From: Leptospira congkakensis
GTDB lineage: Bacteria; Spirochaetota; Leptospiria; Leptospirales; Leptospiraceae
Reading direction: 5' to 3'
Assembly: GCF_004770265.1 (NCBI RefSeq)
Contig: NZ_RQGQ01000004.1
Location: 558,001 to 622,000, forward strand
DNA length: 64,000 nt
Shown here: positions 19,310-31,227 of the stretch, in pieces
Layout of the letters: the number at the start of each line of letters is the position of its first letter
Numbering within the stretch: position 1 is the stretch's first letter
Position numbers and translations under genes: made by a program
The notes under the pieces: model-generated
Databases searched by the model: none
Told to the model about the DNA's origin: nothing
What the model saw: only the letters and a program-made list of their open reading frames with translations

Positions 19310-21649
19310 ATGAAAAATAATAAGATAAACACGAAACTAATCGTTTTTTTCCTTACAGGAATACTATTTGCGATTTGGACATCCGTATATTCCTGGAGAA
19401 CATTCTCGGGTTCTTTCCCTACAGAAGAAACAACCAATGCTCATTTACAAAAAATGGGAAAACTGGAATCTGCTTGGAACTTGAGCCAATCGATCCAAGC
19501 AGATCTTTTGGCCCTCCTCGGAGCACCAGACGTAGATAAAACCTTGGTAGCCAAGGTAAAATATGATTTGGAAAAATTATCTTCTTCCTGGGAACAAATT
19601 TCCTCATCCCCAGCTTCCAAGGAAGAATCTACCATTCTTGCGAACTTCCATTCAGAGAAAGAAGGATACATTAGTTCCGTAAAAAACTTTATCACTGATC
19701 CAGAAGACCAAACCAAAAAAGACCTTCTAAAATCCTCTTTACCTTCCTTATGGAAAGTTTACTCCAGTTCTATTTTTAAACTGAGTGCACAACTTACCAA
19801 GGATAGCATTTTAGATATTGCAGAAAGATCCAACTCTGAAACAGGAAACCTCCTCCCCATTTATTTCTCGGGTGGACTTTTCCTGATCATCACGGCTTAT
19901 CTACTTTTTACTTTGTTAAAACAAATTGAAAAACCAATGAAAGATGCAATCCAAATCAAAACAGCTTTGGACAGCGTATCTACAAATGTGATGATTGCCG
20001 ATTTAGATTTAAACGTGGTGTATATGAACAAAGCCATTCATTCCATGTTTGCCAAGTCAGAAAACGAAATCAAAACACAGCTCCGCAATTTTTCACTCAA
20101 AGATTTAATGGGAAGTAATATTGATGGATACCATAAAGATCCGAGCCACCAACGCCGTTTGCTTGGAACATTCACAGCAGAACACAAAACTAGCATTACC
20201 ATTGGAAGTCGTGAATTTAACTTAATTGCAAATCCGATCATAACAGCAACCGGAGAAAGGTTAGGAAGTGTTGTCGAATGGGCTGATGTTACAGAAGCCA
20301 ATGCCAATTCTAGAGCCATTAACAGATCACAGGCTACGATTGAATTCAATATGGATGGAACCATTTTGACAGCCAATGAAAACTTTCTCAAAGTCATTGG
20401 TTATCCACTAGAAGAAGTCAAAGGCCAACACCATAGAATCTTTGTAGATACCCAAGAAGCCAATTCCGAATCTTACCGCCAATTTTGGGCGGCCCTCGGT
20501 CGTGGAGAATTCCAAGCAGCCGAGTACAAACGTATTGGTAAAAATGGAAAAGAAGTCTGGTTGCAAGCAACGTATACTCCGATCATTGATGCCAACGGAA
20601 AACCATTTAAAGTCATCAAATACGCAACAGACATTACAGAACAAAAGAAAATCACACTCGAAACAGCGCGTATTGTTGATGACCTAGTCATTGGACTTGC
20701 TGCTTTAGAAAACGGAGACCTCACCCAACTCATTACGAGTGATTATGATGGAGGTTTTGCAAAACTTAGAGATTCTTTTAACAATACTTCCAAAAAGTTA
20801 GTAGAAATCATCAATGATGTCAGGACAAATACGGACGCACTGGTCAACGCAGCTGACGAAGTTGCATCGACTGCCAGTACACTTTCTCAAGGTGCCAGTG
20901 AACAAGCGGCTTCTGTGGAAGAAACTTCCGCTTCCTTGGAAGAGATGGGTGCTTCCATCGACCAAAATGCAGAAAATGCAAAACAAACTGATACCATCGC
21001 CACCAAGTCAGCAAAAGATGCAAAACAAGGTGGAGAGGCTGTAAAAAATACAGTATCGGCAATGAAAGAAATTGCAGATAAAATTTCCATCATTGAAGAT
21101 ATCGCATACCAAACCAACTTACTCGCATTAAACGCTGCCATTGAAGCAGCAAGAGCCGGTGAACATGGAAAAGGATTTGCAGTGGTTGCCTCTGAAGTCA
21201 GAAAACTTGCGGAACGTTCCCAAAAATCTGCAAATGAAATTGGAAGTTTGGCAGGAAGTTCGGTACAAATTGCTGAATCAGCTGGAAAACTCATTGAAGA
21301 GATTGTTCCTGCCATTAACAAAACAGCAGACCTTGTCCAAGAAATCACGGCAGCAAGCCAAGAACAATCTTCTGGTGTAAACGAAGTGAATAAAGCAATG
21401 GGTCAACTGGACCAAGTCTCACAACAATCGGCCTCTGCCTCTGAAGAACTTGCTGCCATTGCAGAAGAACTACAAGCCCAAGCCGAAAAATTACTTTCCT
21501 CAATTAGTTTCTTTAAATTAGGAAAACAAGGAACATTTCCAGCAGCTTACGATTCAAAACTGACGAAATCGAAAACCTCCCGTCAGCCAGTATCCAATGT
21601 TAGAAAGTCTGATTCATCCGATGAATCTAGTAAGTTCCAAAAGTACTAA
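19310..21649 (+). CDS. Methyl-accepting chemotaxis protein with two PAS domains
   Basis: 779 residues. TM1 is at about residues 9-27 and TM2 at about 183-202, enclosing a helical periplasmic sensor of about 155 residues. Then come two PAS-like domains (about 215-320 and 330-450; the second has [19 protein letters not shown] and ends [11 protein letters not shown]), a HAMP-like segment, and the cytoplasmic signalling hairpin with the conserved tip [19 protein letters not shown]. Gln/Glu-rich methylation segments flank it. The C-terminus has no CheR/CheB-tethering pentapeptide. The PAS domains suggest redox or ligand sensing from the cytoplasm. It is encoded between cheA and cheW. Confidence 0.92.
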   Translation: MKNNKINTKLIVFFLTGILFAIWTSVYSWRTFSGSFPTEETTNAHLQKMGKLESAWNLSQSIQADLLALLGAPDVDKTLVAKVKYDLEKLSSSWEQISSSPASKEESTILANFHSEKEGYISSVKNFITDPEDQTKKDLLKSSLPSLWKVYSSSIFKLSAQLTKDSILDIAERSNSETGNLLPIYFSGGLFLIITAYLLFTLLKQIEKPMKDAIQIKTALDSVSTNVMIADLDLNVVYMNKAIHSMFAKSENEIKTQLRNFSLKDLMGSNIDGYHKDPSHQRRLLGTFTAEHKTSITIGSREFNLIANPIITATGERLGSVVEWADVTEANANSRAINRSQATIEFNMDGTILTANENFLKVIGYPLEEVKGQHHRIFVDTQEANSESYRQFWAALGRGEFQAAEYKRIGKNGKEVWLQATYTPIIDANGKPFKVIKYATDITEQKKITLETARIVDDLVIGLAALENGDLTQLITSDYDGGFAKLRDSFNNTSKKLVEIINDVRTNTDALVNAADEVASTASTLSQGASEQAASVEETSASLEEMGASIDQNAENAKQTDTIATKSAKDAKQGGEAVKNTVSAMKEIADKISIIEDIAYQTNLLALNAAIEAARAGEHGKGFAVVASEVRKLAERSQKSANEIGSLAGSSVQIAESAGKLIEEIVPAINKTADLVQEITAASQEQSSGVNEVNKAMGQLDQVSQQSASASEELAAIAEELQAQAEKLLSSISFFKLGKQGTFPAAYDSKLTKSKTSRQPVSNVRKSDSSDESSKFQKY

Positions 21650-21663
21650 AGTAGGATATCCAT

Positions 21664-22140
21664 ATGCAGGAACTCCAATACTTAACTTTTCAAATTTCGG
21701 ACGAACTTTTTGGTCTGGGAATTCTATACATCAAAGAAATCATTGAATTCGAGTCAGTGACTCATGTCCCAATGATGCCCGATTATATTCCTGGTGTGAT
21801 CAATCTTAGAGGGAATGTGGTTCCGGTGATTGATCTAAACGCAAGGTTCTACAAAAAGAAAACAGAAACCAACCGTAAAACCTGTATCATCATCACGGAG
21901 GTAAAAATGGAAAATGAAATCATTGATGTGGGTCTCCTTGTGGATGCGGTCAATGAAGTAGTCGACATTACCCCAAATTCCATTGAAGAACCTCCTAGTT
22001 TCGGCTCAAAAATTCGTCTCGATTTCATCCAAGGGTTAGGAAAGTTAGAAAATAAATTTGTAATAATCCTTAAAGTAAACCAAATTTTGGAACTTTCAGA
22101 GTTACAAGCAATACAAGAAACTTCGTCCAATGTTCTGTAA
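21664..22140 (+). CDS. cheW: Chemotaxis coupling protein CheW
   Basis: 158 residues with the CheW beta-barrel fold: YLTFQISDELFGLGILYIKE at the start, VPMMPDYIPGVINLRGNVVPVIDL in the middle, and GLLVDAVNEVVDI. It links the receptor tip to CheA. It starts 14 bp after the MCP gene, and its stop overlaps the cheD start (TAATG). Confidence 0.93.
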   Translation: MQELQYLTFQISDELFGLGILYIKEIIEFESVTHVPMMPDYIPGVINLRGNVVPVIDLNARFYKKKTETNRKTCIIITEVKMENEIIDVGLLVDAVNEVVDITPNSIEEPPSFGSKIRLDFIQGLGKLENKFVIILKVNQILELSELQAIQETSSNVL

Positions 22141-22628
22141 TGGAATCACCAAAGGAAGTTATTGATCGTTATTTAAATCCAGGAGAAATTTTTTTCGGAG
22201 GTTCAGACTTCCGAGTGAGAACCTTACTTGGGTCTTGTGTTTCCATAATTTTATGGCACCCCAATCGGCAAATTGGGGGAATGTGTCATTACCTTCTACC
22301 AACACCAGCTGACATCCATTCCGCCAAAACACATAAATATGGAATGGATGCATTTACGTATTTTTTGTCTGAAATCAAAAAACATAAATCTGAACCCAAA
22401 GAATATTATGCAAAAATTTTCGGCGGATCTAATATGTTCCTTAATGAAGAAAGAGAAATTTTGAAAGACCATTCAAGTTCCTTAATTGGAACAAGGAATG
22501 CTAACTTTGCCAAAAAAATTCTAGAAGAAAATGAAATCAAAATCATTTCAGAAGATACTGGCGGGAACTTATCACGAAAAGTTTATTTTACCGTTTGGGA
22601 CGGTGAAGTGTGGGTAGAAAAAAAATAA
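22140..22628 (+). CDS. cheD: Chemoreceptor glutamine deamidase CheD
   Basis: 162 residues. The catalytic cysteine is in [11 protein letters not shown] and the catalytic histidine in GGMCHYLLP, the CheD signature; a conserved KIFGGSNMF follows. CheD deamidates receptor glutamines to glutamates and in many bacteria modulates CheC or CheA output. No cheC is visible in the window. It overlaps cheW by 1 base, with cheB 4 bp downstream. Confidence 0.93.
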   Translation: MESPKEVIDRYLNPGEIFFGGSDFRVRTLLGSCVSIILWHPNRQIGGMCHYLLPTPADIHSAKTHKYGMDAFTYFLSEIKKHKSEPKEYYAKIFGGSNMFLNEEREILKDHSSSLIGTRNANFAKKILEENEIKIISEDTGGNLSRKVYFTVWDGEVWVEKK

Positions 22629-22632
22629 CACT

Positions 22633-23685
22633 ATGAAAAAAATCAAAGTTTTTGTAATCGATGACTCCGCTGTCGTTAGACAAGTATTAGCTGAAATATT
22701 CAAAACTGATTCTAGTTTTGAATATTTAGGTAGTGCATCCGATCCCATATTTGCTTTGGATAAAATGAATAACGATTGGCCAGATGTTATTGTTTTAGAC
22801 ATTGAAATGCCAAGAATGGATGGGTTGTCCTTCCTTAAAAAAATAATGACAGAAAGACCTACTCCCGTTGTGATTTGTTCCACCCTAACTACGGAAGGTT
22901 CCGATACTGCCCTTCTTGCCATGAGCCTTGGTGCTTGTGAAGTCATTACCAAACCAAAGATTGGACTAAAAGATTTTTTACATGAATCTACTATTGAACT
23001 GACTGATGCTGTCACTGCAGCTGCATCAGTTTCATTAAGAGCATTACCATCGTTATCTGACAAAAAACAATTTTCTATCAAAACAGAAAAAAAACAAGAT
23101 ATCTCTCAACTGCAGGCTACTGAGAAAATTGTTGCCATTGGAACATCCACCGGTGGGACCATTGCATTAGAAGAAGTTCTTACCAAACTCCCCGCAGACA
23201 AAACTCCAGGCATTGTGATAGTCCAACATATGCCGGAAAAATTCACCGAAGCCTTTGCCAATCGTTTGAATTCCATTTGTGATATCAGTGTCAGAGAAGC
23301 AAAAGACGGCGATCGCATTGTACGTGGTCAGGCCCTCATCGCACCAGGGAACCGCCATATGACGGTTCGGCGTTCAGGGGCACAGTATTTTGTAGAGGTG
23401 ATGGACGGCCCGCTCGTGAATCGCCATAGACCTTCGGTAGATGTCCTTTTCCGATCTGTTGCAAGACAGGCCGGTAAAAATGCAAAAGGAATCATTATGA
23501 CAGGTATGGGTGATGACGGTGCATCAGGATTACATGAAATGAAAGAAGCTGGGGCGGAAACCATAGCACAAAATGAAGAGTCTTCTGTTGTGTTTGGAAT
23601 GCCTCGTGAGGCAATCAAGAGAGGAGGAGTTGATCACATCCTTCCTCTCTCTGAAATTTACAAAACAATTATGGGTTACGGTTGA
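22633..23685 (+). CDS. cheB: Protein-glutamate methylesterase CheB
   Basis: 350 residues. Receiver domain 1-120 with Asp in [13 protein letters not shown]. The methylesterase domain from about 155 has the catalytic serine in IGTSTGG, histidine in [16 protein letters not shown] and aspartate in [11 protein letters not shown]. It removes methyl groups from receptors when phosphorylated by CheA. It is the last gene of the operon. Its TGA stop directly abuts the stop of the convergent carboxylase gene with no spacer. The matching methyltransferase cheR is not in this operon. Confidence 0.95.
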   Translation: MKKIKVFVIDDSAVVRQVLAEIFKTDSSFEYLGSASDPIFALDKMNNDWPDVIVLDIEMPRMDGLSFLKKIMTERPTPVVICSTLTTEGSDTALLAMSLGACEVITKPKIGLKDFLHESTIELTDAVTAAASVSLRALPSLSDKKQFSIKTEKKQDISQLQATEKIVAIGTSTGGTIALEEVLTKLPADKTPGIVIVQHMPEKFTEAFANRLNSICDISVREAKDGDRIVRGQALIAPGNRHMTVRRSGAQYFVEVMDGPLVNRHRPSVDVLFRSVARQAGKNAKGIIMTGMGDDGASGLHEMKEAGAETIAQNEESSVVFGMPREAIKRGGVDHILPLSEIYKTIMGYG

Positions 23686-26451
23686 TTAACCGAGACCCAA
23701 TTCCTTTGTTACTTTTACCTTTCTAGTTCGAATTTCTTCCGGAGATTCTTCCTTTAGAATTTCATCTGGTTTGATTTTGAAGATTGGCTGCGCTTTTGTC
23801 ACAATCTTTCCATCAGAATCCACCATTAGATTTTTAACAATGGTTCCACTCACTGGAGCAAGGATTTTGTTAAACATCTTCATAACTTCGATGATAAAGA
23901 GTGGTTGTCCTGCTTGGAAATGATCCCCTTCATTGATGAGTAAAGGAAGGTTTGGAGCTTCTTTTGAGTAGAACATTCCACCCATAGGAGCCACAATTTC
24001 ATCCCCAGACATTTTTGGAGGTGGGTTTAATGTTTTGATAAACGCATCTCTTGTGTCTTTGTTTTTGTACTCGTCTGGCACAACCCCATCCAAATCAGCA
24101 TTCACATCCAAACCAAAGAAGTTGGATTTGATACCGATTTTTGGTAAGAGTAAAAGGGTTTCAAGACCTGCTTGGAATCCATTATGACTTGCGATCGAGG
24201 CAGTCCAAAGTTCATCAGAAAGTGACTTAGAAGGATTTTTACCTTTCGTTAGGGCCTCGGATAACTCTTTCCAAGAACTAAGACCAGTTCGTGTAGACAA
24301 TTCGGAATAGAATGCTTTGGCTTCCAATAGAAGGTTGGCATCATGATCCCAAATCTTTTCAGAACTTGCTTTGGCTTCCGTTGTATCTAAGTTCAAATAG
24401 TAATACAACGAATCCAAAAATTGGATTGGGTTTTCGTTAAACGCCACATTGTTTCCCGTGCGGGTCCAAAGTTTTCCATCAAAGTATCCTAAAAATCCAC
24501 CAAGAAGATGCGGATTCGCAAGAAGTCTCTCTAAAGGACGAATGACGAGAGTCATCTTTTTATTAAGAACTTTTTTGAGATCGGCATCGGCAATTTTTGT
24601 TTTTTCAGACCACAGATACTCTAAATCCAAATCGTTGATGATGGATTGTAAAGCACCGATTCCCGCTAAATAGGAAATCATAAACGCAGTAGAAGGTTTG
24701 AACATCGCATCCTTACCTAAAATCCACTGGATGAGTCCATAGTGAACAAGTAAGTTGGTTTCGAGGTTTTGCCCTCTAAGCTCTGTTTTGCGAAGAATGT
24801 TTCCTAAAATTTCTAAGTTTTCTGTTCGGCTAGTTCCATAAGAAACAATCAGAGCTACGTTAGAATCATAAGCACCTGCTAAATTGTAATGAACAAAGGC
24901 ACCTGTATCGGGGTTACGAGTACAAATCCCTTGGTCATCCCGAATCTCTTCAGGAAGTGCATTCGACCAGTTTTGAATGATCCCACCCGCATGTGGTTGG
25001 AGTGCACGGTTCGTTGCATTGATCCGAACTTCCGCCCCAGAAACATTTCTTAAAATTCTTTCTGGTTTCGGAACTCTTGTTCCATGGATAGAAAGGACTG
25101 CCATCGCTTCCACAAGAGAGTCAATATAGAAAATATCATTTGGATCGTTCGGGTTGGTGAACTTCATTTTGTACACCATCTCCGTCACACGATGTTCCAC
25201 CTGAATCCTTGTGTTTACTTCCATAAAGAAGAAACTATTTCCTTCAACGATACATTCAAAAGTAGAAACAGAATTCAAACGAATGGCTTTTCCGAACACT
25301 TCCGCTTGGTGTTCCATATCTTTTAAAGTCTGAACATCTTTATCTAAGATGGCTGCTTTTTTTGAATTGGAAGAACGAACGGCATCAGCTTCTTTTTGTA
25401 ATAACTCAACTGTTTGAGAAATTTCCAAAAGTTTTTGTTCGTGCATTTGTAAGGAACAATCACGACCCCCAAGGGACAAAGACCACTCACCGTTACCAAT
25501 CAGCTGGATCTCGTTGTGGCGTGTGTTTTCGATGTTAAGCTCTATAAGGAAGTTTCTGTTGGAACCAACGGCAGTGACTTTGGATTCCGCAAGGATTTCC
25601 ATCACGGCTGCATCAATTTCTGATTTTTCATTAATGACACGTTGGCCCTTTCCACCACCACCACCGATATACTTGAATCGGATTCGTTTGCCTGGATATT
25701 TTTTCCAAATATCTTCACAAAGAATAGCAGACTCTTTTTGTAAGTCTGAGATGGAAGTGATGTCTATGGTTTTTTCATAAGAAAGTTGGAGTAAATCTTC
25801 CGCATTGTCTTCCAATGCTTTGGAATCATTAAAAGAAAAGGTTAAGTTATTTTCTTTGGCAACTTTTAGGAGTCCATCTTTAGAATTTCCGGTTTTACGA
25901 AGTAAAGCAAGGGCAGTGATATTGTCGACCCCAGGAGTTACCGAAACATTCAAACTTCTTGCAAGTTTTTTAGCCTCATCTTTAGCTCCGGCACCTTTCG
26001 CAACATGAGAACTCGGTCCCATAAAGGTGATCCCTGCTTTTTCGATGGCTTCAATAAACTCAGCATCTTCTGCCATAAATCCGTACCCAGCAAAGATATG
26101 AGTGTATCCATTGTCTTTGGTGATTCCAATGATTTGGTGGATTCTTTGTTCTTTCTCTTCTTTACCCGCACCCATATAATCAGGAACGCGGTGGATATTT
26201 TCCGGGAATCGGAAGTTACGAAGTTCTGGAGCAAGTGCTTTTGGATAAACAATGGAATCTTTTTCAGAAAGTAAAATTCCATATTCCTTCACACCAATCG
26301 CATCAAAAACATCCATGGTTTCTTTACGAACGGGACCACGGCAAACGATGAGACATTTGATCGATTCCACACTGAAGGAACGAATCCATGCGGACTCGGA
26401 CTCTTGGAATTGAATGCGTTTTAAATTCTTATCTAACATGGAATTATTCAA
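23686..26451 (-). CDS. Acyl-CoA carboxylase, biotin carboxylase + biotin carrier subunit
   Basis: 921 residues. The N-terminal biotin-carboxylase domain is divergent ([20 protein letters not shown] instead of the usual ANRGEIA start), but the ATP-grasp glycine loop [12 protein letters not shown] and the catalytic [15 protein letters not shown] are clear. About 90 unusual residues (roughly 175-265) precede the glycine loop. Residues 570-790 may be the subunit-bridging domain. The C-terminal biotinyl domain has the biotinylated lysine in EVMKMFN. It carboxylates biotin for the carboxyltransferase encoded by the overlapping upstream gene. The substrate (acetyl- or propionyl-CoA) cannot be told from sequence. 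It overlaps that gene by 8 bp. Confidence 0.85.
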   Translation of the reverse strand: MNNSMLDKNLKRIQFQESESAWIRSFSVESIKCLIVCRGPVRKETMDVFDAIGVKEYGILLSEKDSIVYPKALAPELRNFRFPENIHRVPDYMGAGKEEKEQRIHQIIGITKDNGYTHIFAGYGFMAEDAEFIEAIEKAGITFMGPSSHVAKGAGAKDEAKKLARSLNVSVTPGVDNITALALLRKTGNSKDGLLKVAKENNLTFSFNDSKALEDNAEDLLQLSYEKTIDITSISDLQKESAILCEDIWKKYPGKRIRFKYIGGGGGKGQRVINEKSEIDAAVMEILAESKVTAVGSNRNFLIELNIENTRHNEIQLIGNGEWSLSLGGRDCSLQMHEQKLLEISQTVELLQKEADAVRSSNSKKAAILDKDVQTLKDMEHQAEVFGKAIRLNSVSTFECIVEGNSFFFMEVNTRIQVEHRVTEMVYKMKFTNPNDPNDIFYIDSLVEAMAVLSIHGTRVPKPERILRNVSGAEVRINATNRALQPHAGGIIQNWSNALPEEIRDDQGICTRNPDTGAFVHYNLAGAYDSNVALIVSYGTSRTENLEILGNILRKTELRGQNLETNLLVHYGLIQWILGKDAMFKPSTAFMISYLAGIGALQSIINDLDLEYLWSEKTKIADADLKKVLNKKMTLVIRPLERLLANPHLLGGFLGYFDGKLWTRTGNNVAFNENPIQFLDSLYYYLNLDTTEAKASSEKIWDHDANLLLEAKAFYSELSTRTGLSSWKELSEALTKGKNPSKSLSDELWTASIASHNGFQAGLETLLLLPKIGIKSNFFGLDVNADLDGVVPDEYKNKDTRDAFIKTLNPPPKMSGDEIVAPMGGMFYSKEAPNLPLLINEGDHFQAGQPLFIIEVMKMFNKILAPVSGTIVKNLMVDSDGKIVTKAQPIFKIKPDEILKEESPEEIRTRKVKVTKELGLG

Positions 26452-28090
26452 ACTCCCTTTGAGGACCGGACATTTCCGCCGGTTTGTATTTGGACATTAG
26501 GAAACTCAAGTTTTTGGATAATACATTTCTTGTGTATCCTGGTAGAATGATGGAGGAAACAGAACCAAGAGAAAGTGCTTCTTTTGGATTCATGAGTTCT
26601 TTTTCGTATCGTTGTCCGATTTCGAAAAGTTTACCATCACGAACGGAAGCCGCTTCTTTTTCGCTCATTCCTTTTTTCACGTTTGCCAAAAATTCTTTTT
26701 GGATACTTGTGATTTCATCTTTGTAAACATACTCTTTTCCTGCAGGACCCATAACCGCAATCCTTGCTGTAGGAAGTGCAAACACCATAGAAGCTCCCGT
26801 AAAATAAGAGTTAAATGTTGCATAAGCACCACCAAAGGCGTTACGAATGATAAGAGTGAGTCTTGGAGTTCTAAGATCGATAATGGAATCGAGTAGTTTT
26901 CTACCTTCGAGAACGATACCATTTTGTTCTTGGTCACGACCTGGTAAAAATCCTGTTGTATCTTCTACAAATACCATAGGGATATTGTATAGGTTACAGA
27001 ATCTTACAAATCGAGTTCCCTTACGAGAAGCACCGATGTCAATCTGACCGGAAGAAACTGCAGAGTTGTTGGCAAGAAATCCCACAACATGGCCACCAAT
27101 TCTACCAAAAGCCGTTACAATGTTTCTTGCCCTTTGTGGTTGTAATTCAAAGAACTCACCATGGTCACAGATTTGTTGTAAGTAAAGAGTGATATCAAAA
27201 GGAGTGTTCATTCCTGTTGGGGAATTAAAAGTTTTTCTAAAAAGAATATCTTCTTCGTAAATGAACCTGTCGACCGGATCCGAAGTTGGATAAAACGGCG
27301 CAAAACTATGGTTATTGTCTGGTAAGTAAGAAAGAAGACGAATGGCAGTTCGTAACGAACCTAATTCATCACCTGTGACAAGGTCTACCACTCCGGATTG
27401 GCCGTGCACTTTTGGCCCACCTAAGTCCTCAGCAGAAACATCTTCACCAAGAACAGATTTTACCACCCCAGGGCCAGTGAGACCAAAGAAGGTTCCATCA
27501 CATTGGATCATAAAAGATCCTTGGCGCGGAAGATAAGCTCCACCACCAGCATTAAAACCAAACATAAGCATGACGGAAGGAACCACACCGCTAATCTTAC
27601 GGAGTGCTGTAAATGCTTCTGAGTAACCGTCAAGTCCACCCACTCCCGCAGGAACATAAGCTCCAGCAGAATCGTTCATTCCGATCAGAGGGATCCCATG
27701 TGTTCCCGCCATTTGGATGAGACGAGCTAGTTTGCTACCGTTGGTCGCATCCATGGAACCAGCACGAAGTGTGAAGTCGTGGCCATAAACCGCAACATCG
27801 CGACCTTTGATATTTAAAATTCCAGTAACTATCGAAGCTCCATCTAAGTTGGGGCCCCAGTTTTGGTAGGTGATATTAGGTTCTTCGTCAGTAAGGACTT
27901 TGATCCTCTCCCAAACCGTCATACGGTTTTTGGAGTGTTGGACGCGGATTCTATCTTCTCCGCCTCCCAGGAATGGCTTCTCTATGAGTTCCTTTCCTAG
28001 TTTGAGAGCATCATCATAAATTCCGGTTTGAGTTTCCGGAGCCTTAGTTTCTTTAAACGGGTTGTTTAGGGAATACTGCTTGGTTTCCAT
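26444..28090 (-). CDS. Acyl-CoA carboxylase, carboxyltransferase (beta) subunit
   Basis: 548 residues, the length of PccB/AccD-type carboxyltransferases. It has two crotonase-like halves: an N-terminal half with the oxyanion-forming segment [17 protein letters not shown], and a C-terminal half with [17 protein letters not shown] and the [13 protein letters not shown] segment. It moves carboxyl from biotin to an acyl-CoA. It is first in a two-gene unit with the biotin-carboxylase subunit. Propionyl-, acetyl- and methylcrotonyl-CoA enzymes look alike at this level, so specificity is left open. Confidence 0.88.
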   Translation of the reverse strand: METKQYSLNNPFKETKAPETQTGIYDDALKLGKELIEKPFLGGGEDRIRVQHSKNRMTVWERIKVLTDEEPNITYQNWGPNLDGASIVTGILNIKGRDVAVYGHDFTLRAGSMDATNGSKLARLIQMAGTHGIPLIGMNDSAGAYVPAGVGGLDGYSEAFTALRKISGVVPSVMLMFGFNAGGGAYLPRQGSFMIQCDGTFFGLTGPGVVKSVLGEDVSAEDLGGPKVHGQSGVVDLVTGDELGSLRTAIRLLSYLPDNNHSFAPFYPTSDPVDRFIYEEDILFRKTFNSPTGMNTPFDITLYLQQICDHGEFFELQPQRARNIVTAFGRIGGHVVGFLANNSAVSSGQIDIGASRKGTRFVRFCNLYNIPMVFVEDTTGFLPGRDQEQNGIVLEGRKLLDSIIDLRTPRLTLIIRNAFGGAYATFNSYFTGASMVFALPTARIAVMGPAGKEYVYKDEITSIQKEFLANVKKGMSEKEAASVRDGKLFEIGQRYEKELMNPKEALSLGSVSSIILPGYTRNVLSKNLSFLMSKYKPAEMSGPQREFE

Positions 28091-28137
28091 AAGTTTTTTT
28101 CCAATGTTTTGTTTAGGATCACTTAGAAAAGTGATTT

Positions 28138-28479
28138 TTACTTTAGTGCAGAGTCTAAATCAGGATAAATTGTAAATAGCTGCTGCATTCCAATGATATC
28201 GAATACTTTCTCTACCGCAGGTTGGAGACCGCAGATAGAAATGCTTATTTTTTGCTCTTGGCAAAGGCGTAGTGTTGTGACGAGCAACCGAAGTCCTGCA
28301 GAAGAGATAAAGGGAACATCACTCAAATTGAAAATGACTGGTTTCCCAGCGGCACCAACTAGCGCCATCAAATCCTTTTCAATTTTATGTGTATTGTGAA
28401 CATCCAAATTGCCTTGGACATATACAACCAACTTGTTTCCAATTGCTTCCGAATGGATTCCAATTTTGTCTTCGTTCAT
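28138..28479 (-). CDS. STAS anti-sigma-factor antagonist
   Basis: 113 residues, a single STAS domain with the site [18 protein letters not shown]; the phosphorylatable serine is one of SSAG. In SpoIIAA-type partner switching, the dephosphorylated form captures an anti-sigma kinase. Its start overlaps the stop of the large GAF-PP2C-ATPase gene by 4 bp (ATGA), a tight coupling that points to this protein as the phosphatase's substrate and the ATPase domain's partner. Confidence 0.85.
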   Translation of the reverse strand: MNEDKIGIHSEAIGNKLVVYVQGNLDVHNTHKIEKDLMALVGAAGKPVIFNLSDVPFISSAGLRLLVTTLRLCQEQKISISICGLQPAVEKVFDIIGMQQLFTIYPDLDSALK

Positions 28480-31223
28480 ACGATCGTTTTCTCCAAATAG
28501 GTAATGTTTTGTTTCCCGTTGAAGTCATAGGACACTTTGTCCATTAGAGTCTCCATAAGATAAACGCCAAATCCACCCTTCCTTTCGCCCTTAACATTGG
28601 CTTCTACGGAAGGTTTAGGAACTTTTTTTCTGTCAAAGGGTTTCCCCTCATCGATAAGAACAACCTTAAGGTTGTCTCCAATCAATTCGAGCCTACATTC
28701 AAAACTAGGTTGGTCTAGTTCTGTATCTTTGTAACTATGCATGACTATATTGGTCGCTGCCTCATCCAAAGATATAAGAATATCATCAAAGGCAAAGGGT
28801 TTTGTGATTTTGCCTTCTAAATGTTCTGAAATAAAATCACGTAAATGAGGAATTTCGTCTGCTTGCGCCGGGAAAATCCGAGAGACCTCAAAACTTGTCA
28901 CTTCTGCAAATTTGAGGATCATCACAGTAAAGTCATCATACTGTTCCTCAGAACGAGAAAATTCGCGGATGTCGTCATATACTTCCTCCACGATTTTCTG
29001 AGAGGATTCATTCCTTCTTTCGATGATGAAGTTAATGAACCGATCGAGACCATATTCCTCTTCTTCTGGGTTCTTTTCTTCGATGGCACCATCCGTATAA
29101 AAGACCAAAATGTCCCCTGGTTCAATTTGAATTTCCCCGCCATGGTAATTGGTTTGGGGAACAACACCAAGAGGTGCCCCTTTTCCTTTGAGGAGTTCAA
29201 AACTTCCATCTTTTCGAATCCAAATTTGATCATTGTGTCCCGCAGATGCAAATTTCAAAGTTCGAGTGCGTCTTTGATAATTGACAAGGAACAAAGTCAC
29301 AAACATACCCGATTGGGAATCTTCGTAAATCAATTGGTTGGCGCGAAACAAAAGCTCCGAAGGAGAAAGGTCCGTGGTCCGAGAAAGAGTTCGGATGATG
29401 GAACTAGACATTGCCATAAAAATAGCAGCGGGCAAACTTTTTCCAGAAACATCGGCCACTAAAAAAGAAAACTGGTCATCCCCAAAAGAATGGAAATCAT
29501 AAAAGTCACCTGACACTTCTTTGGCGGCAACGGACATCACACCCAAATCAAACAAAGGAGATTGGATCAGAGAGTTAGGTAAAATATTGTTTTGGATTTT
29601 CCTTGTAATTTCGATTTCTTTTTCAATCGACTTCTTTGTAATGATTTCTTGGTTGAGACGAAGGTTTTCATAAGCCTTGGCAAGTGGCGAAGAAAGAGTT
29701 TTTAACATTCGAAGATCTGTTTCGTTAAAGGAATGAGCCGATTGTTTTCCACTCACATAGAGTGCTGCACGTAAGTTCCCTCCACGAGGGGCAATCGGTA
29801 AAATGAGAAAGTTTTTCTTTAAGGTATAAAACTCTAATTCTAAAAAAGATTCTTCCAATTGTGGGGTGACCGTAGCCATCCGCGGATTTCCCGATTCCAT
29901 TAGGCTTAAAAAAAGTCGGCTTTCGGGCATAGGGAAAAATGATTCTCGAACAATGCCTAATTGCCTTGCATAAACCTGGATTCGATTTTTGTTTTTTTCC
30001 TCAATGATGACCATTCCGGCATCTTCGCATGACAATTCTTTGGTGAGAATACTTAGAGTTTTGGACATTAAACCCAGTTCATCATGAGATTCAAGTACAG
30101 CTTGTCCCAAATCAAAAATGGATTCCAAAGTACTTAGTTTTTGTTTCAGTTCTAAGTTTGTATCATTTAGATTTTTAAGAAGTCGCGTTTTTTGAATGGC
30201 AACCGCGCAGGCACTAGAAAAAGACAAAAAGGTATCGATATCATCTTGACTAAAATTGTTCCGATCAATGGTGTTGATGGCTTCAATGACACCAATCACT
30301 TCATCTCCCACAATCAGTGGACTTGCTAGAATATTTCGTGTAATGAAATTGGAGGCTTTGTCCACATCCCGAAAGACACGGTTGTCATTCTGAGCATCGT
30401 TGATGATCATGGGCTGTTTGGTAACAGCCACTGTTCCCGCAATCCCTTGGCCTACAGGAACTTTGATTTTTGCGACTTCTTCACGTTTTTCGCCTGTAAC
30501 AGTGTGGAAAATCAAATATTCTTTTTTATCATCTAACAACAACAAGGAACTCGCTTCTGTTCGGAAAACGGATTTTGCCGATTCCATTACCATCACAAGA
30601 ACATTTTCTAAATCAACACTGGTATTGATGAGAACCGCTACACGAATGATTTCTTCTAAAAAGTATTGAAGCCTGTTGTTATTGTTATGAATGTTTGCGT
30701 TATCAATGAGCAATAAAATGGAAGTGGTTAGTGAATTAAAAAACTGTGGTTCTGCTTCCGAAAGAACCGTATCTTTAAAAAGTGCATTCAGATTCGCACT
30801 AAAATAATTGATTAGATCCAAATCCTGTTCAGAAAAATTTTGGAAATGTTTGATCCCTTCTAAAACGAGTACTCCGAGAGCTAAATCTCCGATTTCATCT
30901 CCCACATAACAAGCTATATATGATTCTGCAACCGGGCCATCGGAATCTTTTAAATGAGAACCTTTTTTAACGAGTATACTTTGACGGGACTTAAAAACAT
31001 GTTTGGCAATCGTGCCAGCAGAGGATTTGTTCTGGATCAAACCAAAACGACTTAAATTTCCTCTTTCATTTCGAAAATAGAATGCTGCGGATTTTGCAGA
31101 GACAAGTCGTTTTGCCTGACCTAGGATAAAATGGTATAAATCATCCAATTCAGAAGAAGAAGAAAGGTAAAATCCACCTTCTTCATTTTTTCGGATGATT
31201 GGCGGCAGAACACTTGGTTTCAA
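28476..31223 (-). CDS. GAF-PP2C (SpoIIE/RsbU-type) phosphatase fused to an anti-sigma ATPase domain
   Basis: 915 residues, cytoplasmic. Residues 10-170 are GAF-like. A second GAF follows (about 205-350; LVMVMESAKSVFRTEASSLL, GQGIAGTVAVTKQPMIIND), then a weaker third (about 365-520). The SpoIIE-type PP2C domain (about 560-755) has metal-binding acidic residues in VSGDFYDFH and VADVSGKSLPAAIF, and FYTDGAIEE. The C-terminal 140 residues are an HATPase_c domain of the RsbW type (SLDEAATNIVMHSY, IDEGKPF). One polypeptide thus carries both phosphatase and potential kinase for the adjacent STAS protein. It has a TTG start, 4 bp after the coiled-coil gene. Confidence 0.87.
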   Translation of the reverse strand: MKPSVLPPIIRKNEEGGFYLSSSSELDDLYHFILGQAKRLVSAKSAAFYFRNERGNLSRFGLIQNKSSAGTIAKHVFKSRQSILVKKGSHLKDSDGPVAESYIACYVGDEIGDLALGVLVLEGIKHFQNFSEQDLDLINYFSANLNALFKDTVLSEAEPQFFNSLTTSILLLIDNANIHNNNNRLQYFLEEIIRVAVLINTSVDLENVLVMVMESAKSVFRTEASSLLLLDDKKEYLIFHTVTGEKREEVAKIKVPVGQGIAGTVAVTKQPMIINDAQNDNRVFRDVDKASNFITRNILASPLIVGDEVIGVIEAINTIDRNNFSQDDIDTFLSFSSACAVAIQKTRLLKNLNDTNLELKQKLSTLESIFDLGQAVLESHDELGLMSKTLSILTKELSCEDAGMVIIEEKNKNRIQVYARQLGIVRESFFPMPESRLFLSLMESGNPRMATVTPQLEESFLELEFYTLKKNFLILPIAPRGGNLRAALYVSGKQSAHSFNETDLRMLKTLSSPLAKAYENLRLNQEIITKKSIEKEIEITRKIQNNILPNSLIQSPLFDLGVMSVAAKEVSGDFYDFHSFGDDQFSFLVADVSGKSLPAAIFMAMSSSIIRTLSRTTDLSPSELLFRANQLIYEDSQSGMFVTLFLVNYQRRTRTLKFASAGHNDQIWIRKDGSFELLKGKGAPLGVVPQTNYHGGEIQIEPGDILVFYTDGAIEEKNPEEEEYGLDRFINFIIERRNESSQKIVEEVYDDIREFSRSEEQYDDFTVMILKFAEVTSFEVSRIFPAQADEIPHLRDFISEHLEGKITKPFAFDDILISLDEAATNIVMHSYKDTELDQPSFECRLELIGDNLKVVLIDEGKPFDRKKVPKPSVEANVKGERKGGFGVYLMETLMDKVSYDFNGKQNITYLEKTIV

Positions 31224-31227
31224 TGGT

